DNA of 8,366 nucleotides from Desulfobacteraceae bacterium UBA2230 (GCA_002348005.1 DDYQ01000172.1:1-8366), one strand, 5' to 3'. Shown: positions 1 through 7,169, numbered from the stretch's first letter. Made by a program: numbers and translations. The notes: generated from the letters alone by a model not told the origin.

Positions 1-96
1 CACTTTTCCAGACAATCTGATATTAAAATTGATTTTCAAAAACTGGGGCAAAGTATCAAGCCAAAAAATGGAAGTCAACCCTTAGCTGGCCAATTG

Positions 97-135
97 CAAA
101 GCAGTCGACACCCACGCTCAAGTCTCCAAAGCAGT
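97..135. repeat. Pair of 9-base direct repeats upstream of lepA
   Basis: The word CAAAGCAGT occurs at 97-105 and again at 127-135, 30 bases apart start to start, which is close to three DNA turns. Both copies lie between the AT-rich start of the window and the lepA start codon. Same-face spacing would suit a dimeric regulator, but a 9-base repeat within 190 bases is only mildly unlikely by chance and no known operator is recognised. Confidence 0.25.
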
Positions 136-190
136 GCGCCGCCGAAAATCGAAACCGGTCGCGCATACGGCCTGCCATCCACTGAACTAA

Positions 191-1987
191 ATGAAAAATA
201 TTCGCAATTTTAGTATTATCGCACACATCGACCACGGCAAGTCCACCCTTTCGGACCGACTGATCGAGGTTTCCAGGATTATATCCGAACGCGATTATAA
301 AGACCAGATCCTGGATAGCATGGATATCGAGCGCGAGCGCGGCATCACGATTAAAAGTCAGACCGTTTGCCTGCCGTACACGGGCAAGGATGGCCGCACT
401 TATGACCTGAACCTGATCGACACGCCCGGCCACGTGGACTTTTCCTATGAGGTCTCGCGGGCGCTGGCCTCCTGCGAGGGGGCCCTGCTGCTCATCGACG
501 CCAGCCAGGGCGTGGAGGCCCAGACTCTGGCCAATCTCTACCTGGCGCTGGAGCACGATCTGGACATCATTCCGGTAATCAACAAAATCGACCTGCCTTC
601 GGCCGATATCGAGCGCGTTCGGGAGCAGATCGCCGACGACCTGGGCCTCGATCCCGACACGGCCATTCTGACCTCGGCCAAGGAAGGCATCGGCATCGAT
701 CAGATCATGGAGACCGTGGTAGCCAGGATCCCGGCGCCCAAGGGCGATCCCGAAGCGCCGCTGCGCGCTCTGATTTTCGACTCGCACTACGATCCCTTCC
801 GGGGAACGATCGTTCACTTCCGCATCTTCGACGGCACACTGAAGGCCGGCGACCGCATCCGCTTCGTTTCCAACGGTGCGGTGTATAAAGTGGAAGAGGT
901 GGGTTTTTTCCAGATCGTGCGCGTGCCGCAGCCCGAACTTTCCGCCGGCCAGGTGGGTTACATGATCGCGGGCATCAAAACCGTCAGCGATACACGTTGC
1001 GGCGACACCGTTACCTTGAACGAACGTCCCTGCACCGAGGCGCTGCCGGGATTTCGGGCCTCCAAACCGGTGGTCTTCGCCTCCATCTATCCGATTGCCG
1101 CGGACGACTATAACGAACTGGCCGAATCGCTGGAGAAGCTCAAGCTCAACGATGCTTCCCTGGTTTACGAGAAAGACACATCGGCAGCTCTGGGTTTCGG
1201 ATTTCGTTGCGGCTTTTTGGGTTTGCTGCACCTGGACGTGGTGCAGGAACGACTGGAACGCGAATATGACCAGTCGGTGATCCTGACCGTACCATCGGTT
1301 CAGTATCGACTGGTGCTCAACGACGGTACCGAGATGGAAATCGACAACCCGTCGCACTATCCCGATCCGACCACCATCGCCACGTCCCTCGAGCCCTACA
1401 TACGGGCCGACATCATTATTCCGGACCGCTACATGGGCGCCGTGATGAAGCTGTGCCTGGACCGGCGCGGCATCAACAAAAACTATCAGTATCTCACCAG
1501 CAACCGCCTCGAAATGACATTCGAGATGCCCCTGTCCGAAGTGATCTTCGATTTCTACGACAGACTCAAGTCGGTGACCCAGGGATACGGTTCCTTCGAC
1601 TACGAGATCATCGAGTACCGCGAAAGCAAGCTGGTCAAACTGGACATCCTGATCAACGGCGAGCGCGTCGACGCCCTCTCGCAGCTCGTGCACGAGGAGC
1701 GCGCCTACGGTCGTGCGCGGGTGGCCTGTGACAAGCTCCAGGAGGAGATTCCGCGCCAGCAGTTCAAGATCGCCATCCAGGGCGCCGTGGGCGGCAAGAT
1801 CATCTCGCGCTCTACGGTGAATGCCTTCCGCAAGGATGTCACGGCCAAGTGCTACGGCGGCGATATCACCCGCAAGCGCAAGCTGCTGGAAAAGCAGAAG
1901 AAGGGCAAAAAGCGCATGAAAATGGTGGGCCAAGTGATGCTGCCGCAGAGCGCATTTCTCGCCGTCCTCAAAACCGATACCGATTAA
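191..1987 (+). CDS. lepA: Elongation factor 4 (LepA), ribosomal translation GTPase
   Basis: LepA/EF4 is a ribosome-associated GTPase of the EF-G superfamily, linked to back-translocation, relief of stalled ribosomes and 30S biogenesis; it acts in the cytoplasm or at the membrane. At 598 residues it is full family length and starts with the canonical MKNIRNFSIIAHIDHGKST, which fixes the start. Visible GTPase motifs are the P-loop AHIDHGKS (11-18), switch I RGITIK with Thr53, DTPGH (77-81, His81 being the catalytic-type His), NKID (131-134) and TSAK (161-164). EF-G-like domains II, III and V follow. The LepA-specific C-terminal domain (about 485-598) contains CYGGDITRKRK and a Lys-rich stretch that replace EF-G domain IV. 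No Shine-Dalgarno sequence is visible: TAA sits directly before the ATG. A DMT transporter follows 19 bases downstream, in place of the signal peptidase gene seen in enterobacteria. Confidence 0.98.
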   Translation: MKNIRNFSIIAHIDHGKSTLSDRLIEVSRIISERDYKDQILDSMDIERERGITIKSQTVCLPYTGKDGRTYDLNLIDTPGHVDFSYEVSRALASCEGALLLIDASQGVEAQTLANLYLALEHDLDIIPVINKIDLPSADIERVREQIADDLGLDPDTAILTSAKEGIGIDQIMETVVARIPAPKGDPEAPLRALIFDSHYDPFRGTIVHFRIFDGTLKAGDRIRFVSNGAVYKVEEVGFFQIVRVPQPELSAGQVGYMIAGIKTVSDTRCGDTVTLNERPCTEALPGFRASKPVVFASIYPIAADDYNELAESLEKLKLNDASLVYEKDTSAALGFGFRCGFLGLLHLDVVQERLEREYDQSVILTVPSVQYRLVLNDGTEMEIDNPSHYPDPTTIATSLEPYIRADIIIPDRYMGAVMKLCLDRRGINKNYQYLTSNRLEMTFEMPLSEVIFDFYDRLKSVTQGYGSFDYEIIEYRESKLVKLDILINGERVDALSQLVHEERAYGRARVACDKLQEEIPRQQFKIAIQGAVGGKIISRSTVNAFRKDVTAKCYGGDITRKRKLLEKQKKGKKRMKMVGQVMLPQSAFLAVLKTDTD

Positions 1988-2006
1988 GCGGCCGGGTTGC
2001 CTTCTG

Positions 2007-2858
2007 ATGTCGCCTGCTTCCTCCCTGTTCGGTCTACTCTTCGGTCTGGCTTCAGCCCTGAGCTGGGGCACCGGCGATTTCTGCGGGGGTCTGGCCACCC
2101 GGCGCACGCCGGTGCGTGGGGTTCTGATTTTTTCCCAGTTGGTGGGGGTTTTCCTGCTTCTGGCGCTGGCCCTGGTATTGAGTGAACCGCTGCCTTCCAT
2201 GCGGCCCTTGATCTTCGGCGGTCTGGCTGGATTGTGCGGCGCCTGCGGTCTGGCGGCTCTCTACAGCGGCCTGGCCGCAGGCCGCATGGGCCTGGTTGCG
2301 CCATTGACGGCCGTTTTTGCGGCAGCGCTTCCGGTCACCGCGGCTTTTTTCAGCCAGGGGCGGCCGCCCTGGCCGCAAGTGATCGGGTTCGCACTGGCCA
2401 TGCTTGCGGTGTGGCTGCTGGCTGCCGGCGAGGGTGGTGCGCCCTTGCGCGCGCGGATTCTGGTCCTGTCCCTCATCGCGGGCCTGGGGTTCGGCCTCTT
2501 CTTCATCCTGATCGCCCGCGCCAGCGATCAGGCGCTGGTGTGGCCGCTCATCGGGGCGCGCCTTGCGGCCATGACCTTTCTGGCCCTCACAGGGCTGCTG
2601 CACGCCGCCCGTGTGCGCCCCGAGCTCCGCCAGCTGCCGCTGATCGTCGCGGCGGGGGTATGCGACGCGGGAGGCAATGCCTTTTTCGCCCTGGCGACCC
2701 GTTTCGGCCGCCTGGACGTGGCGGCGGTACTTTCCTCTCTTTATCCCGCCGCCACCGTGCTGCTGGCCTGGCTCATTCTCAGCGAGCACCTTTCAACGCG
2801 CCAGTGGACGGGTCTTCTGGCAGCCCTGGGCGCCCTAGCGCTCATCGCTGCCGGGTAG
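2007..2858 (+). CDS. EamA/DMT-family transporter, ten membrane segments
   Basis: This is an inner-membrane protein of the drug/metabolite transporter superfamily. The 283 residues are almost wholly hydrophobic, with about ten predicted helices near 6-27, 37-58, 67-87, 93-115, 122-140, 149-170, 176-199, 208-230, 236-257 and 264-282. It shows the two-fold EamA layout: each half ends in a helix pair around a family-like motif, clearest in the second half, where LSSLYPAATVLLAWLILSE at 242-260 is followed by LSTRQWTGLLAALGALAL. The N-terminal ALSWGTGDF is the usual first-helix motif. DMT relatives export or import amino acids, sugars, nucleotides or drugs, so the substrate cannot be told from sequence. 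The start lies 19 bases after lepA with no clear ribosome binding site, suggesting co-transcription and perhaps coupled translation with lepA. The next in-frame Met is residue 65, inside the third helix, so this ATG is the only sensible one. Confidence 0.9.
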   Translation: MSPASSLFGLLFGLASALSWGTGDFCGGLATRRTPVRGVLIFSQLVGVFLLLALALVLSEPLPSMRPLIFGGLAGLCGACGLAALYSGLAAGRMGLVAPLTAVFAAALPVTAAFFSQGRPPWPQVIGFALAMLAVWLLAAGEGGAPLRARILVLSLIAGLGFGLFFILIARASDQALVWPLIGARLAAMTFLALTGLLHAARVRPELRQLPLIVAAGVCDAGGNAFFALATRFGRLDVAAVLSSLYPAATVLLAWLILSEHLSTRQWTGLLAALGALALIAAG

Positions 2859-2979
2859 TGGCGCCTGCGGTGGGCGATAGCGCATCCTGACGTCCGCTTT
2901 CAGTCTTCGGCGTATGTAGCGGAACTTTTCGGCGCCTCACGGTTCGAAGCCGATCGTGCTCGATGCAGTTTCCCGCTTT

Positions 2980-2985
2980 AAGGAG
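2980..2985 (+). promoter_or_regulatory. Strong ribosome binding site that sets the flavin reductase start
   Basis: AAGGAG lies seven bases before the ATG at 2993. An in-frame ATG at 2963 would add ten residues (MQFPALRRSP) but has no such signal and would place this site inside the gene. The start at 2993 is therefore preferred. Confidence 0.8.
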
Positions 2986-2992
2986 ATCGCCT

Positions 2993-3568
2993 ATGCCCAA
3001 ACAACACTGGAAACCCGGAACGATGATCTACCCGCTGCCGGCCGTTCTGGTCAGTTGCGGCGATGAACAACGCGGTTACAACATCATCACCATCGCCTGG
3101 ACCGGTACGATCTGCACCCAGCCCCCCATGTGTTACATATCGGTGCGCCCCCAGCGATACTCCTACACGTTGATAAAGGACAGCGGCGAGTATGTCATCA
3201 ACCTGACCACCCGGGCGCTGACCTTTGCCGTGGACTGGTGCGGCGTCAAATCGGGCCGGGAAGTGGACAAGTTCAAGGAGATGAAGCTGACGCCCCAGAA
3301 AGCCCAGAAGGTGTCGGCACCCCTGATTGCCGAGTCGCCGCTCAATATCGAGTGCCGCGTGCGTGAGGTCGTGCCGCTGGGCAGCCACGACATGTTCGTT
3401 TCCGAGGTCCTGGCCATCAATGCCGATGAAAGCCTGATCAACCCGCGCACGGGGGCTTTTGAATTTTCCCATGCCCAGCCGATCTGCTACTCGCACGGCC
3501 GCTACTTTCCCCTGGGGCGGATTCTGGGAACTTTCGGCTACTCGGTCCGGAAAAAGAAGCGGCGCTGA
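2993..3568 (+). CDS. Flavin reductase-like FMN-binding protein (flavoredoxin type)
   Basis: This is a cytoplasmic 191-residue protein of the flavin reductase-like (FMN-binding split-barrel) family. Its closest known style is the flavoredoxins of sulfate reducers and archaea, which carry FMN and pass electrons in thiosulfate or related redox routes. Supporting motifs, in order, are the opening YPLPAVLVSCG (13-23), then NIITIAWTGTICTQPPMCYISVR (30-52), the classic flavin-binding strand-loop of this family. Next come YSYTLIKDSGEYVINL (57-71), DWCGVKSGREVDKF (81-94), PLNIECRV (116-123) and HDMFVSEVLAINADESL (132-148). The ending GRYFPLGRILGTFGYSV matches the family's final strand. Cys residues at 22, 41, 47, 83, 121 and 165 are notable, but no cluster motif is formed. 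It stands 134 bases after the transporter and probably has its own promoter. The last codons (KKKRR) form part of a hairpin that may terminate the opposing kinase gene. The electron partner and substrate are not shown by the sequence. Confidence 0.9.
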   Translation: MPKQHWKPGTMIYPLPAVLVSCGDEQRGYNIITIAWTGTICTQPPMCYISVRPQRYSYTLIKDSGEYVINLTTRALTFAVDWCGVKSGREVDKFKEMKLTPQKAQKVSAPLIAESPLNIECRVREVVPLGSHDMFVSEVLAINADESLINPRTGAFEFSHAQPICYSHGRYFPLGRILGTFGYSVRKKKRR

Positions 3569-3573
3569 CCGCT
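3551..3573 (-). terminator. Candidate intrinsic terminator of the kinase gene, overlapping both stop codons
   Basis: Read on the minus strand, just after the kinase stop TGA begins, AGCGG (3573-3569) pairs with CCGCT (3562-3558) around a six-base loop, with a possible extra G-U pair at the base. Thymines follow, including five in a row at 3555-3551. The plus strand has no T-run after the stem, so it would act on the kinase transcript only. The stem is short (five to six pairs), so strength is uncertain. The flavin reductase stop codon forms half of the loop. Confidence 0.45.
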
Positions 3574-6425
3574 CAGGGCAACGGCTGAAGGATCTCGCGG
3601 ATTTTTTCCGATATTTGATTGAGCGTGTACGGTTTCTGAATGAATCCCTGGAAGCCCAGATCGAGGATACTCTTGACTGTATCATTGATGCTGTAGCCGC
3701 TGGATAGAAGCGTTTTTACTTTAGGATCAATCTTTTTCAGCATGGCGTTCAGTTCGCGCCCGTTGATTCTGGGCATAATCATGTCGATGATCACCAGATC
3801 GACGGTGGATTCCTTGAACAGTTTAACGGCATCCTCGGCGTTGGATGCCGTCAATACGCGGTAGCCGATGCGGGACAGCAGGTCACGGGTGCTTTCGAGG
3901 ACCGTCTGTTCATCATCGACCAGCAAAATTGTTTCGTTTCCTTTTTTCACTTGCGGCCGGTTGTGCTGATCCCATGGCAGGGGGGCATCCATCACGGGCA
4001 GTAAAATCGTGAAGGTGCTGCCCACATCTCTGAGGGATTGGAGGTGGATATAGCCTCGGTGGGCCTTGATGATCCCGTACGCGGAAGCAAGACCCAGCCC
4101 GGTGCCCCTCCCATTGGACTTGGTCGTGAAAAACGGATCGAAGACCCTGCCGAAATATTGTGGATCGATCCCGCTGCCGGTATCGGATACGCTGACGGCA
4201 ACGTACTCGCCGGGCAGAATGTCGGGTACGCCGTCTCTGTAGTCCTCGGCGCTCGTATTCCGGGTTCTGATGGTCAGCAGGCCGCCGGAATCCATCGCGT
4301 CAGCGGCATTGACGTACAAGTTCCACAGAACCTGTTCGATCTGGCTTTTGTCGGCTTTTACCGTATGAAGCTGTGGTTCAAGACCCAATACCACGGTGAT
4401 TTCTTTCCTGACCGTACCAAAGGTGTCGGCCGACTCCCGCACGATATCGTTTATCTTGAGCGGCTTGATTTCGTAATTGCCCCCCCGGGCATATCCCAGT
4501 AACTGCCGGATCATCCGGGAGGCATTTTCGATGATATCTTCGATCTTGGAGATGCGTTCTATAATTCTGGGATGGCTTTTGGAATCGAACCCGATTAACT
4601 GCACATTGCCCAGTATACCGCTGAGCCAGTTGTTGAAATTATGTGCAATGCCGCCTGCCAGGGTCCCCAGCGCCTCCATTTTCTGGGCCTGCTGAAGTTC
4701 GATTTCCAGCTTTTTTCGCTCTTCTTCGAACTGCAGTCGATCTCTGGCATCGCGGATGATACCGCGGAAGCCTGTGCCTTCCCCATTGGGCAGAATCATC
4801 AAAGACGCCGAGAGATCCACCGGTACGCAGACGCCGTCTTTGCAGCAGGCGTCAACCTGGACGAAGCGGACAGGTTTGCTGTAAAGTTTAACGTGGGTAA
4901 AAACTGCTTCCAGCCGGTCGACGGTTTGCGGGCTGAAGTGATCCGTAAACGGGTGATGCACCAGTTCATCCGTGCTGTAGCCGAGCAAATCGCATAATGC
5001 TCTGTTCACATAGAGCATTCTGCCGTTTGAGTCCAGTTCGAAGTAACCCTCCTCGATACTCTCCAGCGTTTGGCGGTATTTTTCTTCACTCACCTGAAGC
5101 TGTTGGAAGGATCTGACGTTGTTCAGGCAGATTGCGATTTGCGAGGCGATACCCTGCAATAAATTGAGGTCGCTCTTGTTCATTCGCATTTTGGAGCGGA
5201 TGTTGTCGACGGCCAGGACGCCCAGTGACTTCCGTTCAAAGACGATCGGTACGCAAATGATCGAGCGGACCTTGAGCTGTCGAATCAGGTTCTGGCTTCT
5301 GGCTGAGAACGATCGCGCATGGGACTCCATATCGTCGACGACCAGACTGCTCTGATCCAAAAAGGAGCGCACGAAAATGCCGTGCGCGTCCTGATGGTCA
5401 AGCCGGAATTGTGCATTTCTGATATACTGGTGATCTTCCTCCGTGTAACCGTAGCCGGCCGAATAGGTCAGCCTCGCGGCATCCTTGTCGGCAAGCATGA
5501 TCAGGCCGCGTTCAAAATCGAGACGGTTGCGCATCAGATCGGCAAGCTTGGCCATGACGGCATCTATGTTGAAGATCGATGCGGTCGCCTGGCCGATCTC
5601 CTGCACCAGCAGGGCGTTGTTGTAGCGAATCTTGGAAGATTCGATCTGCTCTTCGGCCATCCGGTGCTGGGACTCGACGATTTTTTCGAGTTCATGGATC
5701 TTCTGGGAGGCGTACCCCATCGCCAGCAGGCCGTTGCACAGCAGCAGCAACAAAGAAATTCCCGCTGCGGTTGAAACCGGGGCCAGCCAGAACAGGATGG
5801 GAAGTAAAATGGCGGAAAACAGGAGCGTGTAATTGCGCGACAGCCTCAGTGTAAATGAAGCCGGCTTGTTCCAGGTGATGTCATAACGGCACTGCGGGTG
5901 CCCCTTGTGCAGACACTCCGGATGAGCGACCTGGGCGTATACGTCCGTGAAAAGCCTGGGAACCGCTTCAATGGCCCCCAACCGGTTTTCACACTGATGC
6001 GGCTGCTCTTTGATGCCTTCCAGCGGTTTGGAAATGATCTCGATTCTACCGGGACCGATTGTGCGCACTTTGACAGTCGAGGCGCGGGTCAGCAAGGGAA
6101 AGATTTTCGTCATGGAGATGAAGGCGGTTTCAATATTGATAAACCCGAGCACATATTGCTTGACCGCGTTCAGGCCTTTGGAGGAAGCGCTGAAACGCCC
6201 CACTTGCCTGGAAATATTCTCATCCCCCGATTCGGTGACCACAATTTTATGAAAGCGGTCGACCTGCTCCTGGGAAAACCAGTGCGCGGTATCCGCGATT
6301 TCTTCCCGGGTGATATCCGATTTTTTGAAAATGGCATCGACATCCACTTCGGGGCGGTGCCTGCGCAGGTATTCGATGTAAGCGTGAATGATGCGGCTGT
6401 TGTACAGAAGGAGGGGTTCGCTCAT
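3573..6425 (-). CDS. Hybrid sensor histidine kinase: V4R-like sensor, membrane hairpin, GAF, PAS, kinase, receiver
   Basis: This is a 950-residue orphan sensor kinase that should autophosphorylate a His and pass phosphate to its own receiver. Domain order by residue: 1-185 is a sensor region resembling V4R (4-vinyl reductase-like) domains, with CENRLG (145-150) and a C-terminal HPECLHKGHPQCRYDI containing Cys171 and Cys179. Two membrane helices lie near 199-218 and 221-240, then a short coiled coil (242-268). A GAF domain (about 275-440) and PAS domain (about 447-565) follow. The H-box GGIAHNFNN has His595. The ATPase domain has N-box NAADAM (706-711), DTGSGI (748-753), FFTTK and GRGTGLGL (772-779). 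The receiver has DDE (837-839), phospho-acceptor Asp881 in IIDMIMP and Lys931 in KPY. The ATG at 6425 follows GGGG with five bases between and begins right at the conserved sensor domain. In-frame TTG starts at 6656 (preceded by AAAGGA) and 6686 would add 77 or 87 residues. No separate response regulator is nearby. The signal is unknown. Confidence 0.93.
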   Translation of the reverse strand: MSEPLLLYNSRIIHAYIEYLRRHRPEVDVDAIFKKSDITREEIADTAHWFSQEQVDRFHKIVVTESGDENISRQVGRFSASSKGLNAVKQYVLGFINIETAFISMTKIFPLLTRASTVKVRTIGPGRIEIISKPLEGIKEQPHQCENRLGAIEAVPRLFTDVYAQVAHPECLHKGHPQCRYDITWNKPASFTLRLSRNYTLLFSAILLPILFWLAPVSTAAGISLLLLLCNGLLAMGYASQKIHELEKIVESQHRMAEEQIESSKIRYNNALLVQEIGQATASIFNIDAVMAKLADLMRNRLDFERGLIMLADKDAARLTYSAGYGYTEEDHQYIRNAQFRLDHQDAHGIFVRSFLDQSSLVVDDMESHARSFSARSQNLIRQLKVRSIICVPIVFERKSLGVLAVDNIRSKMRMNKSDLNLLQGIASQIAICLNNVRSFQQLQVSEEKYRQTLESIEEGYFELDSNGRMLYVNRALCDLLGYSTDELVHHPFTDHFSPQTVDRLEAVFTHVKLYSKPVRFVQVDACCKDGVCVPVDLSASLMILPNGEGTGFRGIIRDARDRLQFEEERKKLEIELQQAQKMEALGTLAGGIAHNFNNWLSGILGNVQLIGFDSKSHPRIIERISKIEDIIENASRMIRQLLGYARGGNYEIKPLKINDIVRESADTFGTVRKEITVVLGLEPQLHTVKADKSQIEQVLWNLYVNAADAMDSGGLLTIRTRNTSAEDYRDGVPDILPGEYVAVSVSDTGSGIDPQYFGRVFDPFFTTKSNGRGTGLGLASAYGIIKAHRGYIHLQSLRDVGSTFTILLPVMDAPLPWDQHNRPQVKKGNETILLVDDEQTVLESTRDLLSRIGYRVLTASNAEDAVKLFKESTVDLVIIDMIMPRINGRELNAMLKKIDPKVKTLLSSGYSINDTVKSILDLGFQGFIQKPYTLNQISEKIREILQPLP

Positions 6426-6622
6426 GTTATCCCCGTTGCTGAATTCGTTGGGTCCGGATGGTCGGGTCAGAGCGGCTTTTTGCGGCGTGCGCGGTTCCTC
6501 GACTGCCGGAAGGTTCAGCGGTCCGGATTTTTTCGAGGGCGCATCCCCGGAGTGCTCCAGCGAATCCTTCCATTGATCCGGGTCGATGTGGATTGAGGCA
6601 GGGGTGGAGACGTCCGGATCGC

Positions 6623-6636
6623 AAACGGCGCCGTTT
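6623..6636. repeat. Perfect 14-base palindrome AAACGGCGCCGTTT
   Basis: This sequence equals its own reverse complement. It lies about 200 bases upstream of the ATG chosen for the kinase, so it could be an operator for a dimeric regulator. On the plus strand it runs into two more T residues, but the loop would be too tight for a strong terminator. About 0.5 perfect 14-base palindromes are expected by chance in a window of this size. If the kinase begins at TTG 6656 or 6686, the palindrome is inside coding sequence. Confidence 0.3.
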
Positions 6637-7142
6637 TTATCGGGATGGTCAATCAACAGAAGCGTCCTTTCAGTATATCTCGGCAAAAGATCGGCAGTGG
6701 GGCAAGTGGACAGCTTCTTAAGTATGAACCAAGATCAGGGATCTCGCCAGTACTAAAAAGAACGCCCGAATCCAGCATTAAAATGTGAGTCGAAGATCGG
6801 CATATCCTGAATTCATCGTCAGTGCGCATGGCCAATTTCTCCCGGCCCATCGATCTCCGTCCGATGCGGCCCCGTGCTGCTGCTTCTGGGTGAGCGGCGC
6901 TCATTTCGGCATGTGAAACACTTCCGTCAAATGGCGATCAATTCTAATATGTTAGTGCCTTGTTGCTGCTGGAATGTCAAACCTCTTTTGGCACCACGGC
7001 ATGACAGGCTGATTTAATGAACCTTGCTGACCGGACAATCCAAATGCGCGTCGGCGACCGCGTGCCTCTGAACGGGGGCGCGCATCCCGGGAACCTGTTG
7101 TGGCGCGGGCCGGCGCATCCGCCGTCTCTGTGCGCTCTTGAA

Positions 7143-7169
7143 TTGACGCGCTCTTCCAAGCGGTGTAAG
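7143..7169 (+). promoter_or_regulatory. Weak sigma-70-type promoter candidate for the dehydratase gene
   Basis: TTGACG (7143-7148) matches five of six bases of the -35 consensus. TGTAAG (7164-7169), a four-of-six match to the -10 box, follows after 15 bases, shorter than the preferred 17. The -10 box would lie about 60 bases before the start codon. This is the best-placed candidate in the gap, but it is not a strong one. Confidence 0.3.

Noticed and set aside
86..100. Sigma-54-like TGGC...TTGC before lepA
   Set aside because: The GG and GC elements are only six bases apart, and ten are needed.
56..2200. 714-codon open frame antisense to lepA
   Set aside because: It mirrors lepA over its full length. 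lepA has every family motif and canonical ends, and the antisense translation is low-complexity with no recognisable domain; it is a product of biased third codon positions.
2052..2789. 245-codon frame antisense to the transporter, plus an overlapping plus-strand frame at 2234-2890
   Set aside because: Both are charged, Arg/Gln/Pro-rich shadow translations of a hydrophobic transporter gene, which carries the coherent ten-helix pattern.
2936..2957. tRNA-like T-arm word GGTTCGAAGCC near 2941
   Set aside because: Only about three base pairs can form around the loop, and no acceptor, D or anticodon arms are found at the right distances.
2978..3685. 235-codon frame antisense to the flavin reductase
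   Set aside because: It spans the converging ends of two well-supported genes and has no family signature.
5898..6596. 232-codon plus-strand frame opposite the kinase sensor domain
   Set aside because: The minus strand encodes a continuous multi-domain kinase through this region, and the plus-strand product shows no domain.
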